Assembly: GCA_001510575.1 (NCBI GenBank)
Contig: LNGK01000014.1
Location: 250,462 to 314,461, forward strand
DNA: 64,000 nt
Direction of reading: 5' to 3'
Origin: Knoxdaviesia capensis
Taxonomy: Eukaryota; Ascomycota; Sordariomycetes; Microascales; Gondwanamycetaceae
The notes beneath the pieces are model-generated. The model saw nothing but the letters and a program-made list of their open reading frames with translations. It searched no databases and was not told the origin of the DNA. Made by a program: the position numbers and the translations under genes. Of this stretch, positions 57,365 through 64,000 are shown piece after piece (the first letter of the stretch is position 1; each line of letters begins with the position of its first letter).

Positions 57365-59114
57365 TACTAATTATATTATCTAATACTAAATAGTATAATA
57401 CCGCTATAGTACGATATTCTAAATACCGTAACTAACCTAAACGTCCTTTATCCGGCTATCCCTTCTATCCTCTAGGACCCGCTTTTCTTAGTAACTACCC
57501 GGTTTAATAGCTATTAGGACTATATTAGCTAATAGAAGGACTACTATAGTACGATAAACGCCGTAATAACCTTACCTTTTATAATAAAAAGCTAAATTCT
57601 TTCTTATTTATAATAAATAAAGAAACGAATAGTTATATAACTAATAAAGAAGTATAAGAAGCTAGCGATCTCTAGCTATAAACGATTTAGAATTAGATAG
57701 TTCTTTATCTCTCTTATTACTACTATCTCTTTCCTATCTATCCTTCCTATTACTAGTACTATTAATAGCTATTCTACTTACCGAGCCTACTATTTATACT
57801 ATAAACGATAATAATATCTCTTAATAGCCTATTAATAATAATAATAATAACGCTAATAATACTCTATTACCTAATATAGCCGCTATTCCCCCTACCGCTA
57901 CTCCCGCTACGAACGTACCGCGCGTTACCGCTATAGTTAGAGCTATCGAGCCGATTCTATATACCTAATACGTACTAAGACGTATCGAATACCTAGGTAT
58001 TCTCTACTATCGATATATTATTAATAACGTTATATAGAATACTTATACCGAATACTATAATTATTAAGCTAATTACTAGGTACCTAGTAATATATTAGCT
58101 AAAATAGATACCTTTATAGATACCGACGAGAATTAGATTAATACGCTAAGTACGTAAACCTAAGCGTTACGGGATATCGCTATAGCTAAGTATCTATTCG
58201 TCTATAATAGAGGCGCTATAGCCGCTAATCGGAAGTTAAATAGCGAGGAATTTAATAACGCGAGCCGTTTTATTAATACTATAGCTATACTATATACCTT
58301 CGCGGGACTCCCCGTACCCGTTTAACTAACTATTATACGCCTATAGCGTACGGCTTTAGCGTTAGCCCTAACTACGGTATACCTATTACCTCTCTTTTCG
58401 GCTACTAAGGCCGCCGAAATTAATATTATTAAGGGAGGACCCCCGCCGGTACCTACTCTACTAGTAGTAGTACCTACTATACTAGTCGTTATAATACTAA
58501 TACTAGCCGGTAGAGCCGCCGTTATACCGGTAATACTAGTATTTACGCCGATAGCTATACTAATAATAGCTACCGCTATTATAATAGCACCCCCTTTCCC
58601 TAACGCCCTAGTCCCCGCTACCTTTATAGCCTAATTCCCTAGCGTAGCGCCTACCTATATTAACTAATAATAAGTAGACGAGTTACGTAATCGCTACCTA
58701 TATAGTATAGTATAGGCCGTTACTATCTAACTAGGCGTCGTAGTATTCTTAATCCCTCTTAATACTATCTAATACTAAGGTATTTACGTCGTTAGACGGA
58801 TAAAACGGTACCTATAGCTACCCGAAACGCTATAAATAGGAAGTTCCCCTTTATTATANTAGATACCTATTTTCCTATCGATTACTATTATTATTCCTAT
58901 CTAACTACTATTTAGACTCGCTTTATATTATATTTCTTTCTATACGCTTAGAAAAGTTAAAAAGGATAAAAAAAAAAGAGGACCCTTAGAAAAATATAAA
59001 AATAATTAAAAACCGCTCGTAATACGAGTATAAAATTATATAAAGGGAAGTCCTTTTAATATCCTTTACTAGTTAAAGGTAGATCGCGGACGATCTAGTT
59101 AAGAAAGGGGATCT

Positions 59115-59397
59115 TATAGATCCCTAATAGGTTAGAGTATATTATAATTACGTATAAACGTATACTAATATACGTAGATACTACCTAGCGGTAAGTATTT
59201 AGGTATATATCTATATATATATAAATACCTTAAAGAGCTAATAAAAGACCTATAAAAGGTAGATATCTACCGCGCTTTTATAAGAAATATCTTAAGATAG
59301 AAAAAATTTAAGCTTCCCTTTATATATATTTCTCTATACGTGCCTTATAATTATAACTTATTTATTAGTCCTTTAGACTATATATCTAGGAATTATA
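59115..59397 (+). repeat. Gypsy 3' LTR, copy 1 (LTR B)
   Basis: 283 bp, starting TATAGATCCC where A has TGTGGATCCC, preceded by a purine-rich AGAAAGGGGATCT. It is the most fully RIP-mutated of the three LTRs. Confidence 0.88.
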
Positions 59398-61154
59398 GGA
59401 GAACCTATTATAAAGAAGCCTATATCTACTTCTATTATAAAGCCCCTATATACTCCTATTATCCGTAATTCTATATTAGAGGAGACCGTCTCTCTAAAAC
59501 TATCTAAGGAGACTACTTATAAATTATCTAGTTTTTATAGTTACCTTATTAAAGACTATAAAGTTAGTTCTAGATATCCCCCCTTAAAAGATATTCGTAG
59601 TTATGATTATTACTACTAGAATAATAATCTTAGTTCTAGGCGTCCCCCTATAAAAGACGCTCGTAATATACGTTACTACTAGAAAAACGGTAGTTCTAGT
59701 AGTCTCTATATAAAAGACTAGTATTCGTCTAATTCTAATATTATACGATACCTAAAAGCTTTACGTAAGTATTAAGTATATATTAACGCTTACGCCTAAT
59801 ATATAAACGACTAGGATATCTAAGTACCGAGGTTCTCCTAAAGATACTATAGTCTATTAAAGGAGCTTTAGTAGATAAGTTAAGTATAAAAGTATATATT
59901 AACGATTTAGGCCTATATAAGGCGTATAAGATCTTAAAGATCTTAAAGTTTAGGCTAAAAGATAGACGAACGAGGGCTAAACGAATTAGTTAAGTATTAT
60001 ATTACGATATTACTAAGATATCGGTATAAACCTTTAAGGGCGAGCGATACTTTCTCGTTATTATAGATAATTTTTCTAAAATAAAGTTTATCTACGTCTT
60101 AGATAAAAAGTTAAAAGTTAATAACGAAATTAAGAATATAATTTAATATATAATAAATATTACTAATTCTATTCTAGAATTAATTATTATAGATAATGGG
60201 ACGGACGTATAGATTAAGATAATTACTAAGTTTATAAATAAAATTAGTTCTAAAGTTAATCCCTCCCTAGCTTATAGCTATACTTATAACGGTAGCGCTA
60301 AACGAGCTATAAAGGAATTAGTAATTTATATAAGAGTAACTATAATATAGTAAAGTATTCTAATATACTTATAAGGATATATCTTAGAAGCTATTACTTA
60401 ACTAATTAATCTAATAGTTAATAGCTACGGTTCTAGTCCTACGGAACGTTAGTAGAGCTAGATACCTATAGCTAAACGGGATTTTTAGCTAAATATTATA
60501 TATCTACGAACTTTAGGTTCCTATATAATTATTTACGTACCTATAGAGGTTAGAGCACGCGTAAATAATACTAATTTACCTAGTAAATTTACTCTACGAG
60601 GAGAATTTAGCTTATTAGTTAGTTACTAAGGTATATATTTATATAAAGTATAGGTACCTAAGTTTTAAAAGGTTTAGATTTCGTCTAATATAAGAATTCT
60701 AGAGGACCTAGAGGAAAAACTACTTAATATATTAAAGTCGTAGCTAAAAAGAACTTTTACTAAAAAGAAGATTATATATATAGTTACTTAGAATAGAGAA
60801 TAAGTAGATTTCGATAACCTAGTTATCGCGTATAAGTATAATAATCTAGTATAACGACTTACTAAGAGAAGTCCGGATACTAGTCCTAACGCTATTAATT
60901 TAACGATATATATTAACGATTCTAATTTGCTTAACGATTCTAATTAGCCCGATAATTTAATTAAGGCTAGTTTTTCTAATCTATCGACGATAATATTAGC
61001 TCTGAGGGGCGCGAATACTAACGAATAGTTAGATACTAGACTTATAGAATTAATAAATATATTTAACCGTAGAGTCTTCGAATTCGTTAAGTCGCTACTA
61101 TCCGGATATAGGCTAATTACGGCTAAATAGGTACTAAAGTCTAAATACGATAAG
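59398..61154 (+). mobile_element. Ty1/copia-type retrotransposon 2, middle segment (integrase region)
   Basis: It continues the reading of 47553-49541 after removal of the gypsy insertion. An integrase core is recognisable at ~60000-60260: an ERYFLVIIDNFS-like stretch near 60048-60080 and an IIDNGTDV-like stretch near 60186-60210. Protease before the gap and integrase after it is the expected copia order, which supports the interruption. A degenerate triplicated segment lies at 59565-59745. The segment ends where gypsy copy 2 begins; reverse transcriptase would lie outside the window. Confidence 0.75.
59565..59745 (+). repeat. Degenerate 60-66 bp tandem repeat in copia element 2
   Basis: Three units begin TAGTTCTAG at 59565, 59631 and 59691, each followed by a CCCC/TATAAAAGA-type block. 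The spacing is a multiple of three, so it would encode a 20-22 residue repeat. Confidence 0.6.
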
Positions 61155-61437
61155 TGTAGATCCCTAATAGGTCAGAGTATATTATAATTACGTATAAACG
61201 TATACTAATACACGTAGATACTACCTAGCGGTAAGTATTTAGGTATATATCTATATATATATAAATACCTTAAAGAGCTAGTAAAAGACCTATAAAAGGT
61301 AGATATCTACTACGCTTTTATAGGAAATATCTTAAGATAGAAAAAATTTAAGCTTCCCTTTATATATATTTCTCTATACGTACCTTATAATTATAACTTA
61401 TTTATTAGTCTTTTAGACTATATATCTAGGAATTATA
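61155..61437 (+). repeat. Gypsy 5' LTR, copy 2 (LTR C)
   Basis: 283 bp, starting TGTAGATCCC. It is intermediate in mutation load: it keeps GTCAGAG and one CACG but has lost the other CpA/TpG sites seen in LTR A. Confidence 0.88.
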
Positions 61438-64000
61438 AAAAATTAATTTTTTATAAACGTAATACTTATACTATTAATCTCTTATTAACCTTCCTTTAAA
61501 GCCTAACCGTTATAATCGACTACCTTTCCTCTAGGTTCGAGTCCTAATCGATACGTAATCGACCGATATTTCGACTTTCCTTTCTTTTAATTTAGAATTT
61601 ACCTCCGCCGATAGCTTTACTACTTTCCGCTATAGTAAACTACGAATTACCCTTCTTTTATAAAAAACCCCTTCTATTTAACCTCCTTTTAGTAACGAAG
61701 GTACGTTAAATAAATATCTTTTATTTTCCTTCTTTTAATTCTATCCTTACCGAACTAATAGCTAATTAACTACTATTACTCTAGTAAAATACNNAATTAC
61801 CCTACCTTTACTAACGTTTTATACGCCTCCCGCGTGCCTTTCCTATACCTCCTAAGCTATCGGATACTACTAATAGGTTCGAGTCCTATTACTAAATATT
61901 TAATAGCTAATCCCTCTATTTTTATCTATTTCGTTTATTTCTACGACTTTTCCTTTATTTTACGACTTTACCTATTTATTTCTACGACTTTTTCTAGTTA
62001 TTTCTAAGACTCCTACTATTCCGATAACTAACGTCTTAATATTTCTATTATTTTCGATTATTTTCTATTACCTCCGTTTATAGACTTCCTTTATTACTTA
62101 TTCTCCTATTCTATTTAATTCTAATTACTAATCCGCCTCTTATTCTAAGACTAACCCGCTTTTATACCCCCTTTATACCCCGTTTATATATTAATAGTCT
62201 TATTTCTTATTTTACTAGCCCTATTTCTTTTCTAATAGTTATCCTTTCTACCGCTCTTTTCCTTTATTATTAACCCTATAAATCTAGATTATCTAACTAT
62301 TTATAACTATTACGCTTTAGTTTTCCTTATTTATTCCCTTTCGCTCCTACTTACTATCGGTTTATATCCTTAACCCCTTATTTCCTAGCGAGCCTAGACC
62401 GCTAATATCCGCTTTTACGCTAAATATCGGATAAAGAATAACGTATTCTATATAAAAGAAATAAAAGTATTACCTATAACCTTAAAGCCTTAAGTAAAGT
62501 AAGCGCTATAACTAACCTATAAACTAGTAAGTTACTAGTTAAGGAGCTATAACCCCTTACGGAAGTAACCCCTATTACGTATAATCGTCGGATAATAATA
62601 GGATAAAGGAAAGGAAAGGCTATAGATAACGGGATAAATATTCTACCGGTATAGCCGGTAAGTAGTCTACCGCCTTAATATACTAAGTCTATTACGATTA
62701 AGGAATTAAAGTAAATAATAAAAGCGTTACTTACGGACTATATAGAGTCTAACTTTAATAGATAAGCGAGAGAGAAAGAGTATACTAATAATATAAATAC
62801 CGTTATTAGTACGATAATAGAAAAGCTTTTAGAAAAGCTAATAGACGCTATAAGCCGTAGTAACTTACTAGCTATAGCTATAGCTACCTTATCCTCTTTT
62901 CCTACTCCCTCGCTATTATTAGCTAGTCTATAGATAATAGGACTACTATTACTTACTGACCTAAGTAGAAAGAGCCCCCTTTCTAGCGTAACTATAGCTA
63001 ATAACCCGTTATTACCTATAACTAGCGTCTAACTAACGAGAAACTAGCCCTCGGTACCGTATATTATATTATAAATACCGAGAGGTATAGGTAATACGGT
63101 TCTAGAAGGATAATAAGGTTATATATATAGATAAGGAGCATACGATAGCGGTATATCTCTAATATTTCCTAGACTATTCTAATAAATACTATTATAAACG
63201 ATAACCCCTAAAGTAATATTTTAAGCGAAACTATATCTAAGACCTAATAGTAAACTATTTACTAATATTAGTATTAACGGCTTTATACTACTATTATAGC
63301 TTACTATTAAAGGACGATTCCTAGGCCCTCATTTAGTAAATAGGAATTTAGTTATTAAAAGCGGTTTAATAAAGTAAAATATACCTCTAATAAACGACGA
63401 GTACGCTATCGGGTAGTATTAATACCTCTAAGCGACGTTTCTAAAGCTAATACTCTTATCGGATATTAGTAATAGAGAAGATCGTAAGAAAAATAGTAAA
63501 AAAGCTATTAGTTAGCTATAGAGTAACTACTTAAGTAAGGTAGACTATATAGTTATAATATAATTAATACGTATTTAGACCTACTTATATAAATCTATAA
63601 TTCTATATACGTATTAGACGTCTTAAATACTATTAGTAATTAGAAGCGAATTTATACCCCTTTAGTATTTTATTCGATAGTATACCGATATACTATAGCC
63701 TATACTAGTAGAATCTATATTAATATTTATCTCTAGTCGTATACTAATATCTACCCCTTCGCGCGTATTTATAGCTCTCGCGTTTAATTATTAAAATAAG
63801 TCTAAATATAAAGCTATTAAACTTTTAGCTAAAATAGTATAGAATTCTACTAATAACTTACTTAAAACGTATTATATTCGACGTATAGTAGAGGATATTC
63901 TACGCTATAATATTACGGACTTATAGTATAAGATACGGTAGGATATAACCCCCGATTCTAGTATCCATACTATAGTTAATACTACCTATTACTTATTAAA
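61155..64000 (+). mobile_element. Ty3/gypsy element, copy 2, 5' part (runs off the window)
   Basis: A second member of the same family in the same orientation. LTR C (61155-61437) is followed by the same leader and gag start as copy 1. The visible 2846 bp match copy 1 from 49542 to about 52.4 kb, with scattered C/T and G/A differences indicating independent RIP. Two N bases occur at 61793-61794. The 3' end is outside the window. Confidence 0.85.

Larger units (their letters stand above)
49542..59397 (+). mobile_element. Complete Ty3/gypsy LTR retrotransposon, copy 1, RIP-inactivated, inserted in copia 2
   Basis: A 9856 bp element with 283 bp LTRs at 49542-49824 and 59115-59397, flanked by GGAG (or AGGAG, reading one base less of LTR) on both sides. 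Coding relics, all with stops, run in Ty3 order: gag with a CCHC-like knuckle at ~52535-52590, protease-like ~53120-53160, reverse transcriptase ~54180-54640, RNase H ~54950-55140, and integrase ~55800-56500. Reverse transcriptase before integrase separates it from the copia elements. It is long for the group because of a ~1.3 kb leader before gag and ~2.2 kb after integrase. An uncalled base (N) is at 58859. CpA/TpG are nearly absent except in the first ~70 bp of the left LTR. The left boundary is deduced by alignment with the other two LTRs and may be off by 1-2 bases. Confidence 0.88.

Noticed and set aside
1..64000. CRISPR arrays, bacterial insertion sequences, rRNA genes
   Set aside because: No spaced short direct repeats, terminal inverted repeats with transposase, or rRNA-like stretches were seen, and the DNA is clearly fungal nuclear.

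Overview
This window is nuclear DNA of a filamentous ascomycete (Pezizomycotina, most likely a Sordariomycete). The evidence is short GT-AG introns (35 of the splice calls give introns of mostly 70-140 nt) with CTAAC/CTGAC-type branch sites, GC-rich codon use, proteins that read as fungal orthologues (Hse1, Yrb30, Sup35, Pck1, Ckb1), and A+T-rich retrotransposon blocks that have lost almost every CpA/TpG dinucleotide, the signature of repeat-induced point mutation (RIP). It has the two-compartment structure typical of such genomes: gene-bearing DNA of normal composition and gene-free RIP-mutated DNA. The organism call is inference; the composition and motifs are visible.

Layout. 1-1248: 3' end of a SNF2-family ATPase. 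1734-4500 (-): HSE1, ESCRT-0 subunit, six exons. 5291-6357 (+): HNH-nuclease-type protein. 6972-9018 (-): YRB30-type RanGTP-binding protein. 10224-12712 (+): SUP35/eRF3 with a Q/N/G/Y-rich prion-like N terminus. 12713-27300: a 14.6 kb gene-free gap holding one full-length RIP-mutated Ty1/copia element (15261-20903) with 344 bp LTRs and a 5 bp target duplication. 27301-30249 (+): PCK1, ATP-dependent PEP carboxykinase, whose start codon is split by an intron. 30895-31986 (-): methyltransferase-like membrane protein. 32661-37673 (-): full-size ABCA transporter. 40664-42316 (+): cytochrome P450. 43066-44196 (-): casein kinase 2 beta subunit. 45245-46351 (+): JmjC/cupin oxygenase-like protein. From about 47.55 kb to the end: nested RIP-mutated retrotransposons. 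A second copia-type element is split by a complete 9.86 kb Ty3/gypsy element (49542-59397), and again, 1.76 kb of copia sequence later, by a second gypsy copy of the same family that runs off the window (61155-64000).

The genes are single-copy housekeeping functions (chromatin, endosomal sorting, nuclear transport, translation termination, gluconeogenesis, lipid/xenobiotic transport and oxidation, CK2 signalling). I see no operon-like or biosynthetic-cluster logic. They are arranged as convergent and divergent pairs with 0.5-3 kb spacers. Several spacers carry telomere-repeat-like AACCCTAA/TTAGGG motifs, twice as a tandem pair.

The most unusual signal is in the copia element. In its two LTRs, RIP-type differences switch sides inside a 34 bp interval near the LTR midpoint, so the outer ~155-190 bp at each end of the element escaped mutation while the interior was saturated. 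No defence system, CRISPR array or novel multi-gene system is visible.
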